DNA from: Pokkaliibacter sp. MBI-7
Lineage (GTDB): Bacteria; Pseudomonadota; Gammaproteobacteria; Pseudomonadales; Balneatricaceae
DNA length: 64,000 nucleotides
Direction of reading: 5' to 3'
Assembly: GCF_029846635.1 (NCBI RefSeq)
Contig: NZ_JARVTG010000001.1
Location: forward strand, 3,081,501-3,145,500
The translations under genes were made by a program, and so were the position numbers. The notes below the pieces were generated by a model that worked only from the letters and a program-made list of their open reading frames with translations, ran no database searches and was not told where the DNA came from. Positions 41,964 to 50,960 of the stretch are shown here, piece by piece; position 1 is the stretch's first letter; each line of letters starts with the position of its first letter.

Positions 41964-43622
41964 TTACATGGCGATCTGGAAGTGGTCCGAGGCGTGGTTG
42001 AGCACTTCGGTCTGTTCGGCCAGACGGCGGGTATGCTGGTCCAGACTCAGGCGCAGGGACTTGGTGGCGTTGGTGTGATGATTGATATGTTCCATCTTGG
42101 CGGCAATATCGTCGGTGGTGGCGGAAATCTGCTCCACCGCGACCACCACCTGCTCCATCTCCTGACTGAGCGTGTTGATGGCCATGGTGATGTCGCCAAT
42201 GGCCCCTGCCACGTTACCGGCACTGCGCTCACCGTCGGCGGCCAGCCGCAGGCCATCTTCCATCAGCCGGCTCATCTGCTGCGTCTGCTGGGTAAATTCG
42301 CCGATGATGGTGCTGATGCCGGTGGTGGCTGACATGGTTTTCTGCGCCAGTGAGCGCACTTCATCAGCCACCACCGAGAAGCCGCGGCCAGCATCACCGG
42401 CGCGGGCGGCCTCAATGGCGGCATTCAGGGCCAGCAGGTTGGTCTGATCGGCCAGACCGTTGATCATGTCGATAATGCCGTTGACCCGAGAGCTGGACTG
42501 GCTGAGGCGGCCGACCTGTTCATGGGTGCTCTGGATCAGCTGAGACAGATGGCGCATGGCCTCGACACTGCTGGCGATGACATCAGATCCGGTGCGGGCA
42601 GCGTCGGTAGCGACCTGTGAGGCCTGGCTGACATCGGACGTGCGGCGTGCCACATCCCCCACCGTAACGGAAATCTGCTGGGTGGCGGAGGCCGCCTGCT
42701 CGGTCTGCTGCTCCACCTGTGAGCTGTTTTCACCCAGCTCGTGCATGGTGTGATCGAGGCGGTCATGCAGCTCGGTCAGTTCGCGGTTGCCCTCCACCAA
42801 CCGGTGAATCAGCGAGGCGACTTCTTCCACCATCTTGTTGGCGGCATCACCCAGCTGATTGAACTCGTCACGACGATTTTTGTTCAGGGTCACTGAGGAG
42901 GTCAGGTCACCTTCTGCAACCCGTGACAGCAGATGGCGGATGGCCTTCAACTGCCGGTTAAGGGTCATGGAGATACGGCCGAGGGTCAGCAGCAGGAACA
43001 GGGCAACGGCAACTGACGTGCCGAGCATCAGATAGATGGAAAACTGATGGACCTGCTCGGCATGTTCGGAATCTTCCAGCAGGATGCCGTTACGGATCGA
43101 CGCGCTCTGCATTTCGATCTGAGAGGCCAGCATTTCACCGACCGCTTCCAGCACCGTGGCCTGATCGTCGATGGTGTCTTTAAGTTTCTTCTGTTCGGGG
43201 CCAACCTGACGCAGGTCGGTGTCGAGACCCAGCTGCTTACGGTTATCCAGCCATTTGCCACGCAGATCGGCATAGCGATTTACGTTCTTCAGAATGTCCT
43301 GGGCGGCGTCACTGACGTCTTTGTCCTGCAGGGTATCGGCCGCGGCGGCCATCTGCTCGGCGGAGGTGGTCAGGGTGTTGAGGTTGTTCTGCAGTTCGAT
43401 CTGGTTGTCTTCCGACAGGGTGATGCTGAGGTTTTCAATTCGCATCCAGTCGCTCAACAGACGCTGGGAAGTAGTCTCATAGGCCGTTGCCTGCAACATA
43501 TCCTTGTACGAGGCGCGAACCTGGATCAGTCCACTCAGGGAACTGACAGTCATCAGTGCGAGCCCGGCCAGCGTGACCAGAATCAGCAGGATGAATTTAT
43601 GACGCCAGGAGAGCGCAAACAT
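41964..43622 (-). CDS. Methyl-accepting chemotaxis protein (four-helix-bundle sensor)
   Basis: A 552-residue transmembrane chemoreceptor. TM1 lies at about residues 10-32; the periplasmic region of about 165 residues is all helical, without Cache or PAS signs. TM2 is near 200-220 (FSIYLMLGTSVAVALFLLLT), followed by HAMP and the signalling domain with NLLALNAAIEAARAGDAGRG. No C-terminal pentapeptide. It is a single gene with a terminator beyond its stop. The ligand is unknown. Confidence 0.9.
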   Translation of the reverse strand: MFALSWRHKFILLILVTLAGLALMTVSSLSGLIQVRASYKDMLQATAYETTSQRLLSDWMRIENLSITLSEDNQIELQNNLNTLTTSAEQMAAAADTLQDKDVSDAAQDILKNVNRYADLRGKWLDNRKQLGLDTDLRQVGPEQKKLKDTIDDQATVLEAVGEMLASQIEMQSASIRNGILLEDSEHAEQVHQFSIYLMLGTSVAVALFLLLTLGRISMTLNRQLKAIRHLLSRVAEGDLTSSVTLNKNRRDEFNQLGDAANKMVEEVASLIHRLVEGNRELTELHDRLDHTMHELGENSSQVEQQTEQAASATQQISVTVGDVARRTSDVSQASQVATDAARTGSDVIASSVEAMRHLSQLIQSTHEQVGRLSQSSSRVNGIIDMINGLADQTNLLALNAAIEAARAGDAGRGFSVVADEVRSLAQKTMSATTGISTIIGEFTQQTQQMSRLMEDGLRLAADGERSAGNVAGAIGDITMAINTLSQEMEQVVVAVEQISATTDDIAAKMEHINHHTNATKSLRLSLDQHTRRLAEQTEVLNHASDHFQIAM

Positions 43623-43849
43623 TCTTTTCTCCAGTGGGTTAACGCCGCGAAGGCGTCAGAAGGGACTGGCGAGGGGGTTCACTGACCTTCGCCGAGCGAG
43701 ATGGTCGCACTGCTTTGTTACATTTTTCTTAAAGCAGATGAGAATAAATTTCACTTGCTGTCACGCTGCTGACGGCGCGGTTTGTATGCTGGCTGGCGTG
43801 AAAAGGGCAGGGCTGAAAGGCGGGCAGGCAGGGCATTGCGGCCGGCAGC

Positions 43850-44758
43850 TCAGGGCGGGCTGATCTGCCGGTAGGCCATCGGCAGTCGTGCTTTTAGTCC
43901 CTCATCCAGAAAGTCCACCAGCAGCCTGACCTTGCGTGAGGTATAGCGGTTGGAACTCATCACCGCCCACACGGCAGTATCGCGCTGGCGAAACTGTGGC
44001 AGCAGCTCGCACAGCTGGCCGGAGGCAAGGTAGGGCATGACATAGAAGTCGGGCAGCTGGCAGATACCGAGGCCCTTCAGTGCCGCATCCAGAATGGCGT
44101 GGCCGTTGTTGCAGTGCAGGCGGCCCTCGACCCGCAGCAGGCGGGTGCGTTTCTGCTCTTCAAAGGCCCAGGTGTCCTGGGTGCCGACCAGACAGTGATG
44201 CTGCAGCAGTTCATCCAGACTGTGCGGCGCGCCATAGCGGGCCAGATAATCCGGCGAAGCACAGACGTACATATCCCGTGGTGCCAGCCGCCGTGCCACC
44301 AGTGACGACTCCGGCAGGTGGCCAAGGCGGATAGCCAGGTCATATCCCTCATCAATGATGTCCACCACCCGGTTACTCAGGTGCAGTTCGATCTGCAGCT
44401 CGGGGTAGCGCTGGGCAAAGTCGTTGACCAGCGGTGCGATATGGCGTTCGCCATAGGCCACCGCACAGGTCAGACGCAGTTTGCCACTGGGTGAGTGCTG
44501 CAGGTCGATCAGAGTGCGCTGGGCTTCATCGAGACTGTCGAGCAACGGGCGGCAACGCTGATAGTAAATGCGGCCCAGTTCGGTCAGGGCGACATGGCGG
44601 GTGGTGCGTTCTACCAGACGCAGGCCGAGGTGCTTCTCCAGTGCGTGAAGGCGGCGGCTGACGTTGGCAGTAGAGGTGCTGAGGCGCTCTGCAGCGGCGG
44701 TAAAGCTGCCGGTTTCTGCCAGTGCAATAAATTCATTCAGACCAAACCACTTTTCCAT
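43850..44758 (-). CDS. LysR-family regulator divergent from frmA
   Basis: A 302-residue LysR protein of the CrgA/DsdC-like subgroup. The start MEKWFGLNEFIALAETGSFTAAAERL leads into STSTANVSRRLHALE, then NRYTSRKVRLLVDFLDEGL near the end. It is divergent from the formaldehyde-detoxifying frmA-fghA pair across about 210 bases and is its probable regulator, as LysR proteins often control frmA in marine gammaproteobacteria. No T-N11-A site could be fixed with confidence. Confidence 0.85.
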   Translation of the reverse strand: MEKWFGLNEFIALAETGSFTAAAERLSTSTANVSRRLHALEKHLGLRLVERTTRHVALTELGRIYYQRCRPLLDSLDEAQRTLIDLQHSPSGKLRLTCAVAYGERHIAPLVNDFAQRYPELQIELHLSNRVVDIIDEGYDLAIRLGHLPESSLVARRLAPRDMYVCASPDYLARYGAPHSLDELLQHHCLVGTQDTWAFEEQKRTRLLRVEGRLHCNNGHAILDAALKGLGICQLPDFYVMPYLASGQLCELLPQFRQRDTAVWAVMSSNRYTSRKVRLLVDFLDEGLKARLPMAYRQISPP

Positions 44759-44971
44759 TGCTGTCGCTCTTACTCAGTTTTATCGGATGATTATTACATC
44801 AGCGTAATGATGCTTTGCATTTTGCCATGATTATCACAGCAGAACGCTGGCCTACAATGAGCCCCTGCTTTTTATGGATGGAAGTTCTGTTTATCCATGC
44901 AGCCTGCTGGCCCGGCGTAAGTTGTTACGGAAGCAAGCGGGCATACAACGTAGATAAAGAAGGAGTGATAG

Positions 44972-46084
44972 ATGATTACCTGTCGTGCAGCCGTAGCCTG
45001 GGAAGCGGGCAAGCCCCTGAGTATCGAACAAGTGCAGGTCGCACCGCCCAAGGCCGGTGAAGTGCTGCTGAAGATGGTCGCGACCGGTGTCTGCCATACC
45101 GATGCCTACACGCTGTCAGGTGCGGACCCTGAAGGTCTGTTCCCGGTGATTCTGGGCCACGAAGGCGGTGCCATCGTTGAAGCCATCGGTGAGGGCGTGA
45201 CCAGTGTGGCGGTGGGTGATCACGTTATTCCCCTGTATACCCCCGAATGTGGCAAGTGCAAATTCTGCCTGAGCGGCAAAACCAACCTGTGTCAGGCCAT
45301 CCGTGCCACTCAGGGTAAAGGCCTGATGCCTGATGGCACCAGCCGCTTCTCCCAGAACGGCAAGCAGCTGCTGCATTACATGGGCACCTCTACCTTCAGC
45401 GAATACACCGTGGTGCCGGAAATTGCCGTGGCCAAAATCAACAAGGCCGCCCCGCTGGATAAAGTCTGCCTGCTGGGCTGTGGCGTTACCACCGGTATGG
45501 GCGCAGTGCGCAATACCGCCAAGGTAGAGCCCGGTTCAACCGTGGCCGTGTTCGGTCTGGGTGGTATCGGTCTGGCTGCCATTATCGGCGCGGTACAGGC
45601 TAAAGCCGGTCGTATCATCGCCGTCGATATCAACCCCGAGAAGTTCGAGATCGCCCGGCAGCTGGGCGCGACGGATGTGGTCAATCCCAAGGATTACGAC
45701 CGCCCTGTGCAGGAAGTGATCGTTGATCTGACCGACGGTGGTGTGGATTACTCCTTCGAGTGTATCGGTAACGTCAACGTGATGCGTTCTGCGCTGGAAT
45801 GCTGCCACAAGGGCTGGGGCACCTCGGTCATCATCGGTGTTGCCGGTGCCGGTCAGGAAATCAGCACCCGTCCGTTCCAGCTGGTCACTGGCCGTACCTG
45901 GAAAGGCACCGCCTTCGGTGGCGTCAAGGGCCGCAGCGAGCTGCCCGGTTATGTCGATCGCTATATGAACGGCGATTTCGATCTGGATGTGTTCGTCACC
46001 CACACCATGGGTCTGGACGACATCAACCATGCCTTCGATCTGATGCACGAAGGCAAGAGCATCCGTTCCGTCATCCTGTTCTGA
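44972..46084 (+). CDS. frmA: S-(hydroxymethyl)glutathione dehydrogenase (class III ADH)
   Basis: A 370-residue zinc alcohol dehydrogenase. Catalytic zinc ligands lie in GVCHTDAYT and GHEGG, structural zinc Cys in ECGKCKFCLSGKTNLC, and the NAD site is GLGGIGLAAIIG. The class III extras (LMPDGTSRF, GKQLLHYMGT) are present. It oxidises the spontaneous formaldehyde-glutathione adduct to S-formylglutathione. AAGGAG lies six bases before ATG 44972. It is followed by fghA, which completes the route to formate. Confidence 0.95.
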   Translation: MITCRAAVAWEAGKPLSIEQVQVAPPKAGEVLLKMVATGVCHTDAYTLSGADPEGLFPVILGHEGGAIVEAIGEGVTSVAVGDHVIPLYTPECGKCKFCLSGKTNLCQAIRATQGKGLMPDGTSRFSQNGKQLLHYMGTSTFSEYTVVPEIAVAKINKAAPLDKVCLLGCGVTTGMGAVRNTAKVEPGSTVAVFGLGGIGLAAIIGAVQAKAGRIIAVDINPEKFEIARQLGATDVVNPKDYDRPVQEVIVDLTDGGVDYSFECIGNVNVMRSALECCHKGWGTSVIIGVAGAGQEISTRPFQLVTGRTWKGTAFGGVKGRSELPGYVDRYMNGDFDLDVFVTHTMGLDDINHAFDLMHEGKSIRSVILF

Positions 46085-46139
46085 TCTGACTCTTCCCTGC
46101 CGGGGCACGCCGGCAGGGAATCGCCCTGAGGATATTCTC

Positions 46140-46982
46140 ATGCCCCTCACTCTGGTCTCCAGCCAGCGTCTTTTTGAAGGCTGGCAGAAACGCTACAGCC
46201 ATCAGGCGCAGAGCACTGCCTGCGACATGACCTTCTCCATCTACCTGCCACCACAGACTGCGCAGGGCAAGAAAGTACCGGTGCTGTACTGGCTGTCCGG
46301 GCTGACCTGCAGCGATGAGAACTTCTCCACTAAAGCCGGTGCCCAGCGGGTGGCGGCAGAACTGGGGATGGCACTGGTCATCCCCGACACCAGCCCGCGC
46401 GGTGATGATGTCGCTGATGATGCCGCCTACGATCTGGGTAAAGGCGCAGGTTTCTACCTGAACGCCACACAGGAGCCCTGGCGTGCGCACTTTCGCATGT
46501 ACGACTACATCGTCAAAGAGCTGCCGGAGCTGATCGAGGCACACTTCCCGGTGACGGAGCAGCGGGCCATCAGTGGTCACTCCATGGGTGGGCACGGTGC
46601 GCTGACCATCGGTCTGAAGAACCCTGAGCGCTACACCTCCATTTCGGCCTTCTCCCCTATCTGCAATCCCTGCAGCTGCCCCTGGGGTGAAAAGGCGTTC
46701 GCTGCCTATCTCGGTGAAGCGCGGCAGGACTGGGAGCAGTACGATGCCACGCTGTTGCTGGAAAAACTGGGTGTGGCACTACCCATCAAGATTTCGCAGG
46801 GCTCGGAAGACAGTTTCCTCAAGGAGCAGCTCAAGCCCGAAGCCCTGCTGGCGGCCGCCAGGAGGGTCGAAGTGGAAGTGGACTATCAGCTGTGCGAAGG
46901 CTACGACCACTCCTATTACTTCATTTCTACCTTTATCGAAGCGCATCTGCGCTTTCATCACGCTCATCTGCTGGCAGGCTGA
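46140..46982 (+). CDS. fghA: S-formylglutathione hydrolase
   Basis: A 280-residue serine esterase that releases formate and glutathione from the FrmA product. It has the diagnostic LSGLTCSDENF near residue 52, DTSPRG, the nucleophile in SGHSMGGHGAL (near 147), Asp in SEDSFLKEQL and His in GYDHSYYF. The gap from frmA is 55 bases, so they form one unit. GAGG lies about nine bases before the ATG. Cytoplasmic. Confidence 0.95.
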   Translation: MPLTLVSSQRLFEGWQKRYSHQAQSTACDMTFSIYLPPQTAQGKKVPVLYWLSGLTCSDENFSTKAGAQRVAAELGMALVIPDTSPRGDDVADDAAYDLGKGAGFYLNATQEPWRAHFRMYDYIVKELPELIEAHFPVTEQRAISGHSMGGHGALTIGLKNPERYTSISAFSPICNPCSCPWGEKAFAAYLGEARQDWEQYDATLLLEKLGVALPIKISQGSEDSFLKEQLKPEALLAAARRVEVEVDYQLCEGYDHSYYFISTFIEAHLRFHHAHLLAG

Positions 46983-47009
46983 CGGCCAGCGCGGTGTCTG
47001 CACGGCCAG

Positions 47010-47027
47010 CAGCCCCGGTAGGGGCTG
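47010..47027. terminator. Hairpin after fghA
   Basis: CAGCCCC (47010-47016), loop GGTA, GGGGCTG (47021-47027), between the convergent fghA and MDR genes. There is no T run, so it may be a weak terminator only. Confidence 0.4.
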
Positions 47028-47041
47028 ATGGCTGAGCTGGC

Positions 47042-48030
47042 TTAAACCGTGACGACGATCTTGCCAATCTGATTACCCGCTTCCATGTAACGCTGGGCAT
47101 CGGCGATATCGGCAAAGTCGAAAGTCTTGTCGATGACCGGCTTGAGTGCTCCGGAAGCCAGCCCCCGGGTAATGAAGTGTTTAGCTGCGGCAAGTCGTTC
47201 TGGCACCGTGGTGATTTCAAACAGTTCATAGCCACGCAGGGTCAGGTGCTGTGACAGCACATCCATTACCGGCACCGGCAGATCATCCGTACTCAGCGCT
47301 CCGTACTGGTAGTAAATGCCATTAAATGCATGGCCCGAAGCAGGGCTTTTGCACCCGCTCCACCTACCGGGTCGAATACCAGACGCGTACCTTTACCCTC
47401 CGTGATGGTGCGAATTTTTTGCGTCAGCTCCGGGTCATTACTCTGGAATACATGTGCAGCTCCTGCCTCTTTCAGCTGTTTTTCAATGGTGAGGGAGCGG
47501 GTCAGGGCAACGGGCACGGCACCGACCATATTGGCCAGCTGGATCGCCGCCAGACCGACACTGCTGGACGATGCGCCCAGAACCACGGTATCACCCGCCT
47601 TCATGTCACCCATGCAAATTAACGCGCCATAAGCGGTGACAAACTTCATCCAGGTGGCAGCCGACTGCTCATAGGAGATATTGTCGGGTATCTTGACCAC
47701 AGCATGGGCCGGTGCATTCACCAGCTCCCCATACATGCCGTAATCAGCGAATGAGAAGGCTGGAATCACGCTGACACGGTCACCCACACGGAAGTCGGAC
47801 ACATTGGCACCAACCGCAGTCACATCACCGGCCGCCTCATACCCAAGGCGGGCGGGGAACACCGGGTCAATCACATACTGGCCATTGCGATACATGATTT
47901 CAGCACGATTGAGACCCAGTGCCCTGACGCTGATCTGTACCTCATCAGCCGCCGGAGCCTCTACCTCCACATCAATGAATTCCAGCACTTCAGCACCACC
48001 TGTACGATGGAAACGGACGACCTTTGACAT
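47042..48030 (-). pseudogene. MDR-superfamily (quinone oxidoreductase-like) alcohol dehydrogenase, frameshifted
   Basis: Two frames together make one family member. The 5' part (48030 to 47293) reads VVRFHRTGGAEVLEF, LNRAEIMYRNGQY and the NAD(P) loop LGASSSSVGLAAIQLA, then stops at TTSTER. The 3' part (in frame from about 47322 to 47042) continues NGIYYQYGALSTDDLP and MDVLSQHLTLRGYE to the end. Restoring one T in the CATTTAATGG stretch near 47323-47326 joins them as RAMHFNGIYYQYG. This is either a true inactivating one-base loss or an assembly error in a short T run. ATG 48030 has GAGG upstream. A LysR gene follows upstream on the same strand. Confidence 0.85.
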
Positions 48031-48153
48031 ACTCACCTCTTCTCTGTTTACGCAGCAACACAGTGCGATGGCTGCACTTTAAGAGGTGAGCAGGAGGTGA
48101 AAAAGCCGCCAGTCCGTAATGGATTAGTATGAATTCAATAACAATCGGCGGTA

Positions 48154-49047
48154 TTACACGTGTGGCACAATCTCCTCCAGCCAGCGCACAAAGGCAGATG
48201 TCTTGGCTGGCAGGTGAACGCGGTGAGGGTAAAGGACAGAGATAGCCTTGGGGGAGGGTGGCAGGGTGGGTAACACTTCCACCAGACGGCCAGAGTCGAG
48301 ATAGGGCCTTAATACCGCACGTACCCCCTGGACGATGCCCATACCGGCCAGGGCGCAGGCCAGCAGAGAGTCTGAGTTGTCGGTGACAATGGTGCTCGAC
48401 AGCTTCAGACGCAGTTCTTCTTTGCCGTCATTGAAGGTCCAGTCAACCAGACGCCGGTTCCGGCCACTGACAAAGTTGATGGCATGATGACTGCGCAGCT
48501 GCTCGATGGATTCGGGCAGGCCATGCTGGTCGACATACTGGCGCGACGTGCAGGTTACCAGAGCCATGTGCCCCACGCGCTTAGCGACGGCACTGGAATC
48601 ATCCAGCGGCCCCAGGCGGACGACACAGTCGATATTATCTTCAAAAATATCTACCGGCTGGTCACTCACTCCCAGATGAATTTCAATCTGCGGGTAGCGA
48701 CGCTGAAAATCAGGCAGCGCGGGAATGACGATGGCATTGGCTACAGTGGCCGCCAGACTCACCTTGAGCCGGCCTTTTGCCATGGTTGCGGCATCCGGAT
48801 AGCTGGCAAAGGTGTCTTCAATCCCCGCCAGCAGTTGCACGGCGCGCTGGTAAAAGTCTTCCCCCTCATCGGTCACATTCAGCTTGCGTGTCGTACGATT
48901 CAGCAGGCGCACGCCCAGCGTCTGCTCAAGATGCTGAATGGCGCGTGTGGCCACGGGGCGATGCAATTGCAGATGCTCTGCTGCCGCCGTGAAGCTCCCT
49001 TTCTCGACGACCTGCACAAAAATCTGCATTGCTTCAATACGGTCCAT
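48154..49047 (-). CDS. LysR-family regulator
   Basis: A protein of about 297 residues with the CrgA-type start MDRIEAMQIFVQVVEKGSFTAAAEHL, then RPVATRAIQHLEQTLGVRLLNRTTRKLNVT. The effector domain follows. ATG 49047 is preferred over GTG 49053 because of spacing to an AAAGG site. It lies directly before the frameshifted MDR gene on the same strand (gap 123 bases) and is its probable regulator. Confidence 0.86.
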   Translation of the reverse strand: MDRIEAMQIFVQVVEKGSFTAAAEHLQLHRPVATRAIQHLEQTLGVRLLNRTTRKLNVTDEGEDFYQRAVQLLAGIEDTFASYPDAATMAKGRLKVSLAATVANAIVIPALPDFQRRYPQIEIHLGVSDQPVDIFEDNIDCVVRLGPLDDSSAVAKRVGHMALVTCTSRQYVDQHGLPESIEQLRSHHAINFVSGRNRRLVDWTFNDGKEELRLKLSSTIVTDNSDSLLACALAGMGIVQGVRAVLRPYLDSGRLVEVLPTLPPSPKAISVLYPHRVHLPAKTSAFVRWLEEIVPHV

Positions 49048-49350
49048 GCCCACATACCTTTCTCAATCGAAGCGCTGCGGTAGTTGCCAGCATCCACAAG
49101 TGCTTACCTGTTCAAACATAACCCATGTCACGGGCGGTTAATCCCCAGACTCACGCAGTCATTCTGTAATGACACGGTAGCTGCTTACCCCATGAAGGGC
49201 TACTGGCCGAAAATGTTTGCACGGACACATTTTTCATTCGTGTGCTGAACCGCCCGCAGCGGCACGATAACCCGCGCGGTGTATCAGGCAAGAAAAAACC
49301 GGACGCTGAGGTCCGGTTTTTTATGAGGCAAAAGTGCTGTTCTGTGACGG
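49048..49350. other. Intergenic region with terminator
   Basis: About 300 bases between the LysR start and the PAS-chemoreceptor stop. It contains the terminator at 49293-49322 and otherwise only the LysR promoter region. Confidence 0.5.
49293..49322. terminator. Terminator after the PAS chemoreceptor
   Basis: AAAAAACCGGAC at 49293-49304, loop GCTGAG, GTCCGGTTTTTT at 49311-49322. Perfect 12-bp stem with U run in either direction; it serves the minus-strand gene that stops at 49351. Confidence 0.9.
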
Positions 49351-50667
49351 CTATTTCGTCAGCTGATTGGAGAACTGTGAGACCGCTGCGACCACTTTCT
49401 GCGCCCCTTCCTGAATTTCTTCAATCACATGCCCGGCCTGATTGACCAGCTCCAGTACCTGTTCGGCCTGCTGCTTGCTGCCTTCGATGATGGCGACGGC
49501 ACTGGAGGTCAGCGCCTGGTTCTGGCTGACTACGCCGACAATTTCTTCGGTCGCGGCGCTGGTGCGTGATGCCAGTGAGCGCACCTCATCCGCGACCACG
49601 GCAAAGCCCCGGCCCTGCTCACCGGCGCGGGCGGCTTCGATGGCGGCATTGAGTGCCAGCAGATTGGTCTGATCGGCGATGCTGCTGATGCTCTGGATAA
49701 TGGCGCTGATCTGTTGTGACTGCTGATCCAGATCGGCAATGCCTTTGGCGGCTGAGGCCATCTGCTCCACCAGTTTATGCATCACCACGGCGGTTTCTTC
49801 CATCACCTGCTTGCCACTGCGGGCGCTGGTGTCGGTGGCGTGAGAGGTTTCATAAGCGACGTTGGCAGCATCCGCGACGGCCTGCTCACGGTGAACCTGA
49901 TCGGTGATGACCGAGGCAAACTTCACCACCTTGTAGAGGCGACCACGGGTATCGGCGATGGGGTTGTAGGAGGCCTCCAGCCAGACTTCGCGGCCATGCT
50001 TGTCAGCGCGACGGAAGCGACCGGCACTGAAGTGTCCCTGGCGCAGCCGGTCCCAGAATTTCTCATAGTCGGCAGACTGGGCAATGGCCGGTTCGCAGAA
50101 CATGCGGTGATGTTTGCCCTTGATCTCTTCCAGACGGTAGCCCATGGCGCCGAGGAACAGCTGATTGGCATCCAGTACATGGCCCTGCATGTCAAATTCG
50201 ATGACGGCAGTGGAGCGCTGCAGCGCCTTGATCAGGTTTTCATACTGCTGCGAGGCTTCAATGGTGCGGGTCAGGTTATTGGCAAACAGTACAAAAAAGT
50301 CGAGATCACCCTGACGCCTCGCTACCGGATGGATAATCACCCGTAACCAGAACTGCTCGCCGTGGCGGTTGGCCACCTGCAGTGCACCGACCCAATGCTG
50401 GCGAGCGCTGATGGCGGCATTCATGCGTTTGAAGTGATCGGTCTGGCGATGTTCCTGCGGTACCAGATCGGACAGCTTGCGACCGAGCAGTTCGGCCTGA
50501 CTGACCCCCAGCTCTTTCTCAAAGTGGTGATTGGCAAAGATGATCTTGCCGCTGGGGTCGATATTCATCGACATCATCTCGTCATACAGGCCGTCGCGGG
50601 CTTGCTTGAGCGCGTGCAGTTCCTCCCGCAGCGCCTGGTTTTCTTGCTTCAGTTTGGAACCAAACAT
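49351..50667 (-). CDS. Cytoplasmic PAS-PAS chemoreceptor (Aer/BdlA-like)
   Basis: A 438-residue soluble chemoreceptor without membrane helices. A short coiled coil (QENQALREELHALKQ) is followed by PAS1 (about 25-140; FANHHFEKELGVSQAELLG) and PAS2 (about 145-260; DANQLFLGAMGYRLEEIKGK, HHRMF), then a shortened signalling domain with NLLALNAAIEAARAGEQGRG. The double PAS plus MCP layout matches BdlA/Aer-2-type energy or biofilm-dispersion sensors. No HAMP domain is seen. The bound cofactor (haem or FAD) cannot be told. Confidence 0.9.
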   Translation of the reverse strand: MFGSKLKQENQALREELHALKQARDGLYDEMMSMNIDPSGKIIFANHHFEKELGVSQAELLGRKLSDLVPQEHRQTDHFKRMNAAISARQHWVGALQVANRHGEQFWLRVIIHPVARRQGDLDFFVLFANNLTRTIEASQQYENLIKALQRSTAVIEFDMQGHVLDANQLFLGAMGYRLEEIKGKHHRMFCEPAIAQSADYEKFWDRLRQGHFSAGRFRRADKHGREVWLEASYNPIADTRGRLYKVVKFASVITDQVHREQAVADAANVAYETSHATDTSARSGKQVMEETAVVMHKLVEQMASAAKGIADLDQQSQQISAIIQSISSIADQTNLLALNAAIEAARAGEQGRGFAVVADEVRSLASRTSAATEEIVGVVSQNQALTSSAVAIIEGSKQQAEQVLELVNQAGHVIEEIQEGAQKVVAAVSQFSNQLTK

Positions 50668-50927
50668 GGCCCGTGCCCCTGTGACTGTCTGACTAGTATG
50701 AGGTTATAGACCAATACGCTGGTCTTACCAAAGATGAATGGGTCGCGACTAACATCCTGTTGGTACCCCGATTGAGTGTCAGGTCCTGTGCACTTTGTCG
50801 CAGCCATCGGGCTGCACGACTTCTTTTGGCGCGAAAGTGTCAATTTTCAAGGAAATCCCGGCTTTGGCAAGGGCTAATGCGTACTGGCAGATGAAGATCA
50901 GCCGAATGAGGTCAGGAGAAAGGGGCA

Positions 50928-50949
50928 GGAGCCTGACGAGGCAGGCTCC
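50928..50949 (-). terminator. Probable terminator of the demethylase gene
   Basis: GGAGCCTG at 50928-50935 pairs with CAGGCTCC at 50942-50949, 12 bases past the stop of the minus-strand gene. The following minus-strand sequence is C/T-rich (CCCCTTTCTCC) rather than a clean U run. Confidence 0.5.
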
Positions 50950-50960
50950 CACTGCATGAG

